Source of the DNA: Mycolicibacterium novocastrense
Lineage (GTDB): Bacteria > Actinomycetota > Actinomycetes > Mycobacteriales > Mycobacteriaceae
DNA: 64,000 nt
Assembly: GCF_001570485.1 (NCBI RefSeq)
Contig: NZ_BCTA01000036.1
Location: 310,001-374,000 of the forward strand
Direction: 5' to 3'
How positions within the stretch are numbered: position 1 is the stretch's first letter; each line of letters opens with the position of its first letter. The notes under the pieces are model-generated. The model made no database searches, was not told where the DNA came from, and worked only from the letters and a program-made list of their open reading frames with translations. Below, one piece after another: positions 28,748 through 37,033 of the stretch. The position numbers were made by a program, and so were the translations under genes.

Positions 28748-29233
28748 CTACACCGGCGGGGGCGGGGGCGGTGGCGGCCCGATCCTGTGCAGCGTGAATT
28801 CGTTGGCGCCGTTGCCGGTCTCTCCGCACAGACCGGGGTCGTGGAAGGAACGGATCGCCCTGCCGCTCGCGGCGTCCCATGCATAGTTCATGACCAGATC
28901 GTGTTGCGAGCCGTCCTCGCACGTGACCGCGTTGCGGTCCAGCACTCCCCGCATGATCCACCAGCCGACCTGCCAGTAGGCGTTCCCGCTCCATGACGGC
29001 GACTCCCGCTCGACGTCGTCGGCGTTGTACTGGGTGACATACACACACTGGAAGGCATCGCCATCGCAGGGCGTGACCACCCACGTCTTGGTGCCCCACT
29101 CATAGACGGCGTCGTAGGTGCCGAGCGCGTTGGCGGTGATCTGGTCGGTGCCGTACGCCGGGGCCGCGAGTCCCACCGCGACCATGCCTGCCGCGAGGAC
29201 GGAAACCGCCGCGGTCACCCCACTGCTTCCCAT
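28748..29233 (-). CDS. Secreted hypothetical protein with polyproline tail
   Basis: A 161-residue protein with a signal peptide (core VTAAVSVLAAGMVAVGLAA, cleavage near AYGTD). The mature domain begins TANALGTYDAVYEWGTKTW and contains four Cys (TPCDG, QCVYV, TCEDG, LCGET), likely as two disulfides. It ends in eight prolines and Val. The fold resembles small secreted mycobacterial proteins of unknown function. GGAGTG precedes ATG 29233. The preceding gap (28463-28747) contains only likely promoter DNA and a small CCACAG/CTGTGG dyad near 28490. Confidence 0.72.
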   Translation of the reverse strand: MGSSGVTAAVSVLAAGMVAVGLAAPAYGTDQITANALGTYDAVYEWGTKTWVVTPCDGDAFQCVYVTQYNADDVERESPSWSGNAYWQVGWWIMRGVLDRNAVTCEDGSQHDLVMNYAWDAASGRAIRSFHDPGLCGETGNGANEFTLHRIGPPPPPPPPV

Positions 29234-29442
29234 TGGCACTCCTTCGTGTCCGGCTCGCGTCTTTGGCAGTATGCCTCGCGAGGAACCGCTGCCGACTCGA
29301 TTTCCAAGCAACGTGATGCGCCGTGCCGTTCGGCGCGATTACGCGCCGAGCGTTGTACAGAAGCGACAGTCGGCGTACACGCCGCGCCTTCGTCCATCCG
29401 CCGGGCGGCGGACAAGCGATACCGCCTGTAGTGTTTCGCGCC

Positions 29443-30537
29443 GTGCCCAAAAAGCCCGCGAAGGTGCCGCCGATGCCCGTGGTCCGCGTTCTCGACCGAC
29501 TGCGCGCGGCCCTGCAACATGTCCATCGCTCGACGGTGCCCCCGAGCGTCGCAATCCTCGAGATGGCGACCGGCGCATGGACGACGCAGACGATGTACGT
29601 CGCCGCGAAACTAGGAGTCGCCGACGAACTCGCGAAGGGACGGGCGCGCGCCGCCGACATCGCCGAACGAGTAGGTGCCGACACGGACGCCCTGTACCGG
29701 CTGATGCGGGCGCTGACGTCCAAGGGCCTGCTCGAGCATCACCGCGACGACACCTTCAGCCTGACGAAAGTCGGTCAAACCTTGCGCGCCGACCACCCGG
29801 AGTCGATGCGCGACATGGTCTTGTTCATCGGGCACCCGGCCCGCTGGGAGGACTGGGGCAGCCTGCTGCATTCGGTGCAGACCGGCGAACCCTCGGTCAT
29901 CAAGCTGCGCGGCATGCCGTACTTCGACTACTTGGAGACCGACCCCGAGCTGGCCCAGGTGTTCAACAAAGCGATGACCGCGACGAGCGGCATCACCAAC
30001 GAAATCGCGCTCAGTCAATACGATTTCAGCACCTTCAAGCTGATCGTCGATGTCGGAGGCGGGCACGGCGTGCTGCTCTCGACGATTGCCAATCGGGCGC
30101 CGGGCGCCCGCGGCATCGTCTACGACCTGCCGTCGGTCGTCACGGGCGCCGCGGCTACGTTCACGGCCGCGGGAGTGGCGGACCGCTGCACGGCCGAAGG
30201 CGGTTCATTCCTCGATAGGGTGCCCGAGGGCGGGGACGCCTATGTCATGAAGAACATCATCCACGACTGGGACGACGCCACCTCGCTGACGATCCTGCGC
30301 AACATCCGCACCGCGATCGCACCTCACGGCAAGCTGCTCCTATTGGAAATGGTTCTGCCGCAACGGGCTACGCCGTTCATCGGCTTCCAGCTCGATCTGG
30401 AGATGCTCGTCACCGTGGGCGGCAGGGAACGGACCCGCGCCGATTACGCCGAACTGCTGCGCAACGCGGGCTTCCGGCTCGACCGCGTCATCGACACCGT
30501 CACCCCGATCTCGATCGTGGAAGCCTCGCCCATCTAG
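29443..30537 (+). CDS. SAM-dependent O-methyltransferase (hydroxyindole/caffeate-type family)
   Basis: A 364-residue methyltransferase. The N-terminal dimerisation/winged-helix part has VGADTDALYRLMRALTSKGL. The Rossmann core starts LIVDVGGGHGVLLSTIA (SAM binding), followed by VYDLPSVV and the catalytic region YVMKNIIHDWDDATSL (His-Asp). These are hallmarks of the plant-type O-methyltransferase family, common in mycobacteria with unknown substrates. The GTG at 29443 is chosen; GTG 29431 is an alternative, and the frame further upstream looks non-coding. It is divergent from the secreted-protein gene. Confidence 0.85.
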   Translation: MPKKPAKVPPMPVVRVLDRLRAALQHVHRSTVPPSVAILEMATGAWTTQTMYVAAKLGVADELAKGRARAADIAERVGADTDALYRLMRALTSKGLLEHHRDDTFSLTKVGQTLRADHPESMRDMVLFIGHPARWEDWGSLLHSVQTGEPSVIKLRGMPYFDYLETDPELAQVFNKAMTATSGITNEIALSQYDFSTFKLIVDVGGGHGVLLSTIANRAPGARGIVYDLPSVVTGAAATFTAAGVADRCTAEGGSFLDRVPEGGDAYVMKNIIHDWDDATSLTILRNIRTAIAPHGKLLLLEMVLPQRATPFIGFQLDLEMLVTVGGRERTRADYAELLRNAGFRLDRVIDTVTPISIVEASPI

Positions 30538-30552
30538 GCGCGGCCGTGCAGG

Positions 30553-31335
30553 TCACCGCTTCTTGTCGCGCACCTTGTACGTCGATGGCCACGATTCGCG
30601 CGTCTCGTCGCCGGTCAACGGAATCCCCTTGCTTCCGATCTTGATGTCGTAGGCCTCCTTGCCCGGGCCGACCTCTCGGTTGGCGTGCTCGGTGGCCAGA
30701 TACATCAGCTGGTCGATCTCGGCTTCGGCGAATGCGACGAACGACGTCTTGCGCACGATGTCGTCCGCGCCGGCGGCGATGCGGTCCGGCAGAATCCGCG
30801 TCGCGAACGCGGCGCCGGCCAACAACACGATCGGGATCACCCAGTAGCAGATGAACGACAGCGGCGACTCGGTGTCACGGATCGTCGCGTCGCGGTCGGC
30901 GATCGGCGGGATCACCGACGACAGCGTCATGCCGCCGAACACCGCCACCCAGATCCACGTCAGCTGCGACGTGACGCGCGCGAACAGATCGCTCTTGACA
31001 ACGTGGGGTTGCTGGCCGGCTTCGGCGAACTCCCGCACGAACGGCTTGCCGATCATCGCGCCAGCGAGTGCAACGAGGAAGATGCCTGCGTTGCTCAGTG
31101 GCAGCATCCACCGGGCCGAGAACGTTTCGTCAAGCGCGAATGTGAGCACCGTCAGGACCAGAAACGTTGCCAGCGCACCAATTTCGAGTATTCGCCCGGG
31201 CCCGCCACGAACCTGCCCCAGCGCGAATGCGGCGAGCGCGACCGCAAGAGCGATCAGCGCCGCGATGGTGAACGAAACGTTGCCGACGAGCACCCAGTAG
31301 ACGATCCACGGTGCGAGACCTAACAAAATGCCCAC
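30553..31335 (-). CDS. Six-TM membrane protein of unknown function
   Basis: A 260-residue protein with about six hydrophobic segments: LGLAPWIVYWVLVG, IAALIALAVALAAFALG, ILEIGALATFLVLTVLTF, LSNAGIFLVALAGAMIG, WIWVAVFGGMTLSSVI and ICYWVIPIVLLAGAAFA. A hydrophilic C-terminal domain of about 80 residues ends VRDKKR. The first four helices look like a duplicated pair. I do not recognise the family. It is convergent with the methyltransferase gene (15-bp gap). The Shine-Dalgarno site is weak. Confidence 0.75.
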   Translation of the reverse strand: MGILLGLAPWIVYWVLVGNVSFTIAALIALAVALAAFALGQVRGGPGRILEIGALATFLVLTVLTFALDETFSARWMLPLSNAGIFLVALAGAMIGKPFVREFAEAGQQPHVVKSDLFARVTSQLTWIWVAVFGGMTLSSVIPPIADRDATIRDTESPLSFICYWVIPIVLLAGAAFATRILPDRIAAGADDIVRKTSFVAFAEAEIDQLMYLATEHANREVGPGKEAYDIKIGSKGIPLTGDETRESWPSTYKVRDKKR

Positions 31336-31427
31336 GATTTGTAAGTGTACGTAGGCCCCTCCGGCCCGCGGAAGTGCTCTAGTTTGAGGCGAGGCGGGAG
31401 CGGCGCGACGTGTTCTTCGGGCCGGGG

Positions 31428-31787
31428 TCAGGGCGCCAACGGAGCGAACCGGCCCTCGGAATCCGGCACATAGGACGTGACGCGGATCACAGCCCCGATT
31501 GGCAAAGGGCCGTAGAGATGTGGGAACTCCATCCCCACGGGATCAGCGGGCACACCGGGTTCCCAGCGAACCGGAGAGGACAGTCGTGCGGCGTCGATGT
31601 GGAGCAGCACCAGGTCGGTACGACCGGCGTACAGCCGGTTGGCCGGAAGGTGCACCTGCTCGGGTGTCGACAGATGCACGAAGCCGCTCGCGGTCAACGA
31701 AGCGGGGCGATGCTCGCCGCGTGCTTGAGCAGACTTCCATTCGTCTTTGCTACCCAGGTGGACCAGTACGGTGGGCGGCGGGCTCAT
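31428..31787 (-). CDS. DUF952 domain protein
   Basis: A 119-residue cytosolic protein matching the DUF952 pattern: VLVHLGSKDEWKSAQ, then SGFVHLSTPEQV, LVLLHIDAARLSSPVRWE and FPHLYGPLPIGAVIRV. Some annotations label the family glutathione S-transferase-like, but the biochemical role is unproven. Start ATG 31787 gives the family length; the open frame upstream is not conserved. It is divergent from the small zinc-ribbon gene at 31918. Confidence 0.85.
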   Translation of the reverse strand: MSPPPTVLVHLGSKDEWKSAQARGEHRPASLTASGFVHLSTPEQVHLPANRLYAGRTDLVLLHIDAARLSSPVRWEPGVPADPVGMEFPHLYGPLPIGAVIRVTSYVPDSEGRFAPLAP

Positions 31788-31917
31788 ATAGCCAGCCTGC
31801 CGCGCCGGCAACTCGAGGTAACGGTGAGACACGACACACCGGTAGAGCCCTTGGGAACAACGCCGAAACCCAAAACGTCTGAGACAGTAGATGCACGCGA
31901 CAGTACGGAGGTCCGCA

Positions 31918-32112
31918 ATGACGAACGCAACGCTCACCAGTCCCCCATTGACCCGGGCTGACCGCTGCGATCGTTGCGGCGCCGCCGCGCGCGTCCGCGC
32001 GAAGCTCCCGTCGGGAGCCGAGTTGCTCTTCTGCCAGCACCACGCCAACGAGCACGAGGCCAAGCTGATCGAGCTGGCGGCCGTGCTCGAAGTCAGCCCG
32101 GTGGAGGCATAG
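31918..32112 (+). CDS. Small zinc-ribbon-like protein (DUF7455 type)
   Basis: A 64-residue protein. A disordered start (MTNATLTSPPLT) is followed by RADRCDRCGAAARVRAKLPSG and LLFCQHHANEHEAKL. The Cys pair and the later Cys-His-His make a compact metal site. Such proteins sit in the SigA-SigB region of many actinobacteria; the family number is from memory. A GGAGG Shine-Dalgarno sequence (31907-31911) fixes the ATG at 31918 rather than the upstream ATG. It lies 64 bp before the YihY-family gene on the same strand. Confidence 0.85.
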   Translation: MTNATLTSPPLTRADRCDRCGAAARVRAKLPSGAELLFCQHHANEHEAKLIELAAVLEVSPVEA

Positions 32113-32176
32113 CACCCGACACGGCTGATAGCCGCTCTGGGCACGAGCACCTATCGTCAGTAATGCTGGACTGGTC

Positions 32177-33184
32177 ATGAGTGACCAGCCCCGGCCGCTG
32201 CCGACGAAGCCGTCGCGCCACCACATTCGCCACATCGTGGGGCGCACGTTGTCCAAGAGCTGGGACGACTCCATCTTCTCGGAGTCCGCGCAGGCAGCGT
32301 TCTGGTCGGCATTGTCGCTTCCACCCCTGCTGCTGGGGATGCTCGGCAGCCTGGCCTACATCGCGCCGCTGTTCGGTCCCGACACGCTTCCGATGATCGA
32401 GAACCAGATCATCGACACCGCCGCGAGGTTCTTCTCCACGAACGTGGTGAGCGAGATCATCGAGCCGACGGTCCGCGACATCGTCAAGGGCGCTCGCGGT
32501 GAAGTGGTCTCGCTGGGGTTTGTGATCTCGCTGTGGGCCGGATCCTCGGCCATCTCGGCGTTCGTGGACTCGATCACCGAGGCCCACGGCCAGACGCCGC
32601 TGCGTCACCCGGTCCGTCAGCGGTTCTATGCGCTCGGTCTGTACGTGGTGATGTTGGTCGGTGCGATCCTCGCGGCGCCGTTCATCGCGTTGGGGCCGCG
32701 CAAGATCGCCACATACATACCGGACAGCTGGGACCACGTTCTGCGGTTCGGCTACTACCCGGTGCTGGTCCTGGCGCTGATCGTGTCCGTCAACCTGCTC
32801 TACCGGGTCTCGCTGCCCAAGCCGCTGCCGTCGCACCGGTTGCTGTTGGGCTCGATCCTGGCCACCGTGGTGTTCTTGTTGGCGACCTTCGGTCTGCGCT
32901 TCTACCTGACGTGGATCACCGCAACCGGCTACACCTATGGCGCGTTGGCGACGCCGATCGCCTTCTTGTTGTTCGCGTTCTTCCTCGGGTTCGCGATCAT
33001 GATCGGCGCCGAACTCAACGCCGCGATTCAGGAGGAGTGGCCGGCGGCCGACACCCACGCCAAGCGCTTCCAGTGGTGGTTGAAGGGGAAAGCCGAGTCA
33101 CTCAACGGCGTCGTGGCCGAGGAGGCAGCGCCCGCGGCTCCGGTGCCGCCGGCAGGAGCGGCGACCGACCGGGCTACTTCTTGA
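32177..33184 (+). CDS. YihY/UPF0761 family inner-membrane protein
   Basis: A 335-residue protein with about six TM helices (first near residues 44-65, AFWSALSLPPLLLGMLGSLA). Family markers include SLWAGSSAISAFVDSITEA and the late FLLFAFFLGFAIMIGAELNA. The family was once called ribonuclease BN, which is now considered wrong; function is unknown. The C-terminal tail is Ala/Pro-rich. Orthologue of Rv2707. Its last 11 bases overlap the convergent DUF3039 gene. Confidence 0.9.
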   Translation: MSDQPRPLPTKPSRHHIRHIVGRTLSKSWDDSIFSESAQAAFWSALSLPPLLLGMLGSLAYIAPLFGPDTLPMIENQIIDTAARFFSTNVVSEIIEPTVRDIVKGARGEVVSLGFVISLWAGSSAISAFVDSITEAHGQTPLRHPVRQRFYALGLYVVMLVGAILAAPFIALGPRKIATYIPDSWDHVLRFGYYPVLVLALIVSVNLLYRVSLPKPLPSHRLLLGSILATVVFLLATFGLRFYLTWITATGYTYGALATPIAFLLFAFFLGFAIMIGAELNAAIQEEWPAADTHAKRFQWWLKGKAESLNGVVAEEAAPAAPVPPAGAATDRATS

Positions 33185-33410
33185 GCTTCTCGTAGATGCG
33201 CTTGCAGTCCGGGCACACCGGCGATCCGGGCTTGGCCGACTTCGTCACCGGGAACACCTCGCCGCACAGCGCGACAACGTGGGTGCCCATGACCGCGCTC
33301 TCGGCGATTTTGTCCTTCTTGACATAGTGGAAGAACTTCGGGGTATCGCTGTCAGTCCCGTCGTCGACGCGTTCGTCGGTGTCGGTGCGCTCGATCGTCT
33401 GGGTTTGCAT
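33174..33410 (-). CDS. DUF3039 small zinc-binding protein
   Basis: A 78-residue cytosolic protein (Rv2708c orthologue). An acidic start (MQTQTIERTDTDERVDDGT) is followed by FHYVKKDKIAESAVMG. The metal-site residues are in VVALCGEVF and PVCPDCKRIYEKL. Function is unknown. ATG 33410 is chosen; ATG 33419 would add three residues. It is divergent from the DUF3099 gene and its stop region overlaps the end of yihY by 11 bp. Confidence 0.9.
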   Translation of the reverse strand: MQTQTIERTDTDERVDDGTDSDTPKFFHYVKKDKIAESAVMGTHVVALCGEVFPVTKSAKPGSPVCPDCKRIYEKLKK

Positions 33411-33476
33411 GACACCCATTTTGCCCGTAAGAAAACCGACCCGTGCAGCGGAGCCACAATGTGGGACAGTGAAAGT

Positions 33477-33878
33477 ATGAAACAAAGCCCCGAGCTGAGT
33501 TTCGACGACGACGGCCGGCCCGTCCTGATCACTCGCGCCGCCCCCGCCTACGAGGAACAGCACCGCCAGCGGGTTCGCAAGTACTTGACGCTCATGTCGT
33601 TTCGCATTCCGGCCCTCGTGCTGGCCGCGGTCGCATACGGCATCTGGCACAACGGCTTGATTTCGTTGGCGATTCTCGTCGGCTCGATTCCGTTGCCGTG
33701 GATCGCCGTGCTCATCGCCAATGACCGCCCGCCGCGGCGTCCGGAAGAGCCGCGTCGCTACGACAACCGCCGTCACTCCCCCGAGGTCTCGACCGCCGAA
33801 CGGCCGGCGCTCGAGCAGCACACGGTCACACCGCCGCAACCCGACGAGCGTGGCTCGAACGGTGATGTTCCCAGCTGA
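33477..33878 (+). CDS. DUF3099 membrane protein
   Basis: A 133-residue protein (Rv2709 orthologue). A cytosolic start with ITRAAPAYEEQHRQRVRKY, typical of DUF3099, is followed by two TM segments (SFRIPALVLAAVAYGIW and LISLAILVGSIPLPWIAVLIA) and a hydrophilic tail rich in Arg and Pro. Function is unknown. It precedes sigB, from which it is separated by 147 bp containing a separate promoter. Confidence 0.87.
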   Translation: MKQSPELSFDDDGRPVLITRAAPAYEEQHRQRVRKYLTLMSFRIPALVLAAVAYGIWHNGLISLAILVGSIPLPWIAVLIANDRPPRRPEEPRRYDNRRHSPEVSTAERPALEQHTVTPPQPDERGSNGDVPS

Positions 33879-33962
33879 GACGCTTCTATCCCTTTTCTAA
33901 GGACATTCTCAGGTCGGCTCCGAGAAACCGCTGATCAGAAGGTGTGAACCAGCCAATGGCTG

Positions 33963-33988
33963 GGAACTCTTTGGACCTCGTGGGCGTT
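33963..33988 (+). promoter_or_regulatory. SigE/SigH-type promoter for sigB
   Basis: GGAAC (33963-33967, inside GGGAACT) and GTT (33986-33988) are 18 bp apart, matching the ECF consensus GGAAC-N17/19-GTT used by SigE and SigH. The sigB ATG lies about 38 bp further on. Control of sigB by SigE/SigH is known in M. tuberculosis. Confidence 0.7.
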
Positions 33989-34025
33989 GTAGCTCATGAC
34001 AGTTCGACTTGATCAGGAGGCCGTC

Positions 34026-34985
34026 ATGGCAAATGCCAGCACCATCCGCGTCGACCAGGACCTGGACGCCCAGAGTCCAGCGGCTGACCTCGTACGCGTG
34101 TATCTCAATGGTATTGGCAAAACTGCCTTGCTCAACGCCGCCGATGAGGTGGAACTCGCGAAGCGCATCGAGGCCGGGCTATACGCCAAGCACCTGCTCG
34201 AGACGCGGAAACGCTTGGGCGAGAACCGCAAACGTGATCTTGCCGCCGTGGTCCGCGACGGTGAAGCCGCGCGGCGCCACCTTCTGGAAGCAAACTTGCG
34301 CCTGGTCGTCTCGCTGGCGAAGCGCTACACCGGCCGCGGGATGCCGCTGCTCGACCTGATTCAGGAAGGCAACCTGGGCCTGATCCGGGCCATGGAGAAG
34401 TTCGACTACGCCAAGGGCTTCAAGTTCTCGACGTATGCCACGTGGTGGATCCGCCAGGCGATCACCCGCGGCATGGCCGACCAGAGCCGCACGATCCGGC
34501 TGCCGGTGCACCTCGTCGAGCAGGTGAACAAGCTGGCTCGGATCAAGCGTGAGATGCACCAGAACCTCGGCCGCGAAGCCACCGATGAGGAACTGGCCGC
34601 CGAGTCCGGAATCCCGGTGGAGAAGATCACCGATCTGCTCGAGCACAGCCGCGATCCGGTGAGCCTCGACATGCCGGTGGGCAGCGACGAGGAAGCGCCG
34701 CTGGGCGACTTCATCGAGGACGCCGAGGCGATGTCGGCCGAGAACGCGGTGATCTCCGAACTGCTGCACACCGACATCCGGCACGTGCTCGCCACGTTGG
34801 ACGAACGCGAACAGCAGGTGATCCGCTTGCGGTTCGGCCTCGACGACGGTCAGCCGCGCACCCTCGACCAGATCGGCAAGCTGTTCGGGCTCTCTCGCGA
34901 GCGGGTGCGTCAGATCGAGCGCGAGGTCATGGCCAAGCTCCGCAACGGGGAACGTGCGGATCGCCTCCGCTCGTACGCCAGCTGA
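34026..34985 (+). CDS. sigB: Stress-response principal-like sigma factor SigB
   Basis: A 319-residue sigma-70 group 2 factor, without the long acidic N-terminus of SigA. Region 1.2 ([18 protein letters not shown]), region 2 ([17 protein letters not shown], then [20 protein letters not shown]), region 3 ([15 protein letters not shown]) and the region 4 helix-turn-helix ([20 protein letters not shown]) are all intact. A consensus AGGAGG (34015-34020) supports ATG 34026. Orthologue of Rv2710; followed by ideR as in all mycobacteria. A SigE/SigH-type promoter lies upstream and a hairpin terminator downstream. Confidence 0.97.
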   Translation: MANASTIRVDQDLDAQSPAADLVRVYLNGIGKTALLNAADEVELAKRIEAGLYAKHLLETRKRLGENRKRDLAAVVRDGEAARRHLLEANLRLVVSLAKRYTGRGMPLLDLIQEGNLGLIRAMEKFDYAKGFKFSTYATWWIRQAITRGMADQSRTIRLPVHLVEQVNKLARIKREMHQNLGREATDEELAAESGIPVEKITDLLEHSRDPVSLDMPVGSDEEAPLGDFIEDAEAMSAENAVISELLHTDIRHVLATLDEREQQVIRLRFGLDDGQPRTLDQIGKLFGLSRERVRQIEREVMAKLRNGERADRLRSYAS

Positions 34986-34998
34986 ACCGCCCCGATGA

Positions 34999-35029
34999 CG
35001 ATCCCCGCCGCTTCGACCGGCGGGGATCG
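34999..35029. terminator. Intrinsic-type terminator after sigB
   Basis: A perfect 12-bp stem (CGATCCCCGCCG, 34999-35010, pairing with 35018-35029) with loop CTTCGAC starts 13 bp after the sigB stop. No T-tract follows. It separates sigB from ideR. Confidence 0.75.
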
Positions 35030-35121
35030 CGTCGTATCACAGCGTGCCGGTGTCGCAGACGTAACAACGCAGTTCAGGCCCGTCAGCCGGTAGACTCGAC
35101 CCCTGACGGAGGGTTAGCGCA

Positions 35122-35817
35122 ATGAATGATCTGGTCGACACCACGGAGATGTACCTGCGGACGATCTACGACCTCGAGGAAGAGGGCGTGGTGCCCCTGC
35201 GTGCCCGCATCGCAGAACGTCTCGATCAGAGCGGTCCCACCGTTAGTCAGACGGTGTCCCGGATGGAGCGCGACGGACTGCTGCACGTTGCAGGCGATCG
35301 CCACCTCGAGCTGACCGACAAGGGCCGCGCCCTCGCCGTCGCCGTCATGCGCAAGCACCGCCTCGCCGAAAGGCTGCTCGTCGATGTCATCGGCCTGCCC
35401 TGGGAGGAAGTGCACGCCGAGGCCTGCCGCTGGGAACACGTGATGAGCGAGGACGTCGAGCGCCGGCTTGTCCAGGTTCTGAACAACCCGACCACCTCGC
35501 CGTTCGGGAACCCGATCCCCGGCCTCTCGGAGCTGGGCCTGATCAGCACGTCGTCGGAGGGCGACCGGTTGAACCTCGTTCGGCTGACCGAGTTGCCCGC
35601 CGGAATGCCCGTCGCGGTGGTGGTGCGGCAGCTGACCGAGCACGTACAAGGTGACGCCGACCTGATCAGCCGGCTCAAGGATGCCGGTGTGGTGCCCAAT
35701 GCCCGCGTGACCGTGCAGGCCAACGACCACGGCGGGGTGATGATCGTGATCCCCGGCCACGAACAGGTCGAACTGCCCCACCAGATGGCACACGCCGTGA
35801 AGGTCGAGAAGGTCTGA
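35122..35817 (+). CDS. ideR: Iron-dependent repressor IdeR (DtxR family)
   Basis: A 231-residue Fe2+-activated DNA-binding repressor of siderophore genes and activator of iron storage. The winged-helix domain (1-73) has LDQSGPTVSQTVSRMERDGL. The dimer/metal domain (74-140) has RKHRLAERLL, HAEACRWEHVMSEDVE (metal ligands). An SH3-like domain follows to the end, with GHEQVELPHQMAHAV. Orthologue of Rv2711 by sequence and position after sigB. No IdeR box was seen in front of its own gene. Confidence 0.97.
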   Translation: MNDLVDTTEMYLRTIYDLEEEGVVPLRARIAERLDQSGPTVSQTVSRMERDGLLHVAGDRHLELTDKGRALAVAVMRKHRLAERLLVDVIGLPWEEVHAEACRWEHVMSEDVERRLVQVLNNPTTSPFGNPIPGLSELGLISTSSEGDRLNLVRLTELPAGMPVAVVVRQLTEHVQGDADLISRLKDAGVVPNARVTVQANDHGGVMIVIPGHEQVELPHQMAHAVKVEKV

Positions 35818-35839
35818 CCGCCGAGCCGGTGGAGGGCGC

Positions 35840-36880
35840 TCATCCGGCCCGCCTTCCGAAGGCCTGTTTGGGCGGTAACCGGACTCCCAGCTGGTCGGCC
35901 AACCGGTAGCCCGTCGCGGCCAGCTCCCGGATCTGCTCCGGCCGCAGACCCGACTGAAGCGCGGTGTCAAGCATGCGGGCCATCCGATGGGTGTCGTCGC
36001 AGCGCAGCGCCGCCTCCAGCGACACCCCAGCCAGCGGACCGTCGCCGCGGGCATAGGCCGAGAACGCCAACAACACCAGCGCTTCGGCCCGCCACGGCTC
36101 CGGAAGCCGCCGCGACATCTCCCCCCACAACGATTCGGCGTGTGCGGCGCGTTCACCCACCGCGAGCGCGTACAGCGTGTCGCGCACCTGCAGATCGGTC
36201 AGTGCCGCCGCGATCCGCGTCAACGTCTCATCGGGCAGGTCGTCGCCCTCGGACACACGCGCGGCCGCCGCGATCACGGCCTCGATCTCCCGGCATGCGT
36301 CGGCGTCCGATCGACCGGCCTGCGCATCCTCGATGAGGCCGGCCAACGCTTGGGCGCGGATGGGATCGGTGACCGCGATGACGTCCTGGAGTTCGGTGCG
36401 CCGTGCATAGAGCCGGCGCCCGTCCAGCACGGCGGCCATTGCGAGCGGCGACGCCGACGGGTCGTCCACGGTCCCCGATGCGCCGCACCCATCGGCGCAA
36501 TGCCACCGCCCGCCGGCCGCGATCCGGTCGACGACATGGGCGGCGAGCAGTTCGATCCCCCGGTCGGCCAGGGCCGACGCCAGCATGGCCGCCAGCTCGC
36601 GATATTCGTCGTTGCACAGACGACAGCCCGCACCGTCCTCGTCGACGACGACGGCGATCGCCGAGTCCGGTCGCGCCGCCGCGGCGACTTCGGCGATGTG
36701 CTCGATCGAATCGGTCAGTTCATCGGAGAGGTCCACCCGCATGACGCATCCCATCGCGCCGCGGTCCACGGTCACGAGCACGAGGGATTTCTCCGGAGTG
36801 AAGCCCAGAACGGCGGGCAGGGCGGCGATCAGCACCGCCGGACGGTCGAGACGGAAATCGGGTGAAGGTGAGGTCGTCAT
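35840..36880 (-). CDS. DUF4192 family protein
   Basis: A 346-residue protein (Rv2712c orthologue). DUF4192 markers are near the start: RPAVLIAALPAVLGFTPEKS, then LVLVTVDRGAMGCVMRVDL. A middle segment contains two Cys pairs (CRLC, and CADGCGA). The C-terminal helical part has RAEALVLLAFSAYARGDGPL. Function is unknown. ATG 36880 is taken as start; the open frame upstream is a shadow of sthA. It is convergent with ideR and divergent from sthA. Confidence 0.88.
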   Translation of the reverse strand: MTTSPSPDFRLDRPAVLIAALPAVLGFTPEKSLVLVTVDRGAMGCVMRVDLSDELTDSIEHIAEVAAAARPDSAIAVVVDEDGAGCRLCNDEYRELAAMLASALADRGIELLAAHVVDRIAAGGRWHCADGCGASGTVDDPSASPLAMAAVLDGRRLYARRTELQDVIAVTDPIRAQALAGLIEDAQAGRSDADACREIEAVIAAAARVSEGDDLPDETLTRIAAALTDLQVRDTLYALAVGERAAHAESLWGEMSRRLPEPWRAEALVLLAFSAYARGDGPLAGVSLEAALRCDDTHRMARMLDTALQSGLRPEQIRELAATGYRLADQLGVRLPPKQAFGRRAG

Positions 36881-37033
36881 GGCGCCGACCCTTCCCGTCG
36901 ACTCGGACGGTCGGCGCCTGTCGGCGGTCGCGCCCCGCGCCGTTGTGGATGAATTCCGGGTTGGGGATGATTTCAGCTTCGGTTGAGTCAGTCGGCGTGC
37001 AGAACTCGCCCAAGCGGCGTACATCTTGTTGCC

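Noticed and set aside
35818..35839. IdeR box near ideR or sigB
   Set aside because: No match to the TTAGGTTAGGCTAACCTAA-type dyad was found in the gaps around ideR.
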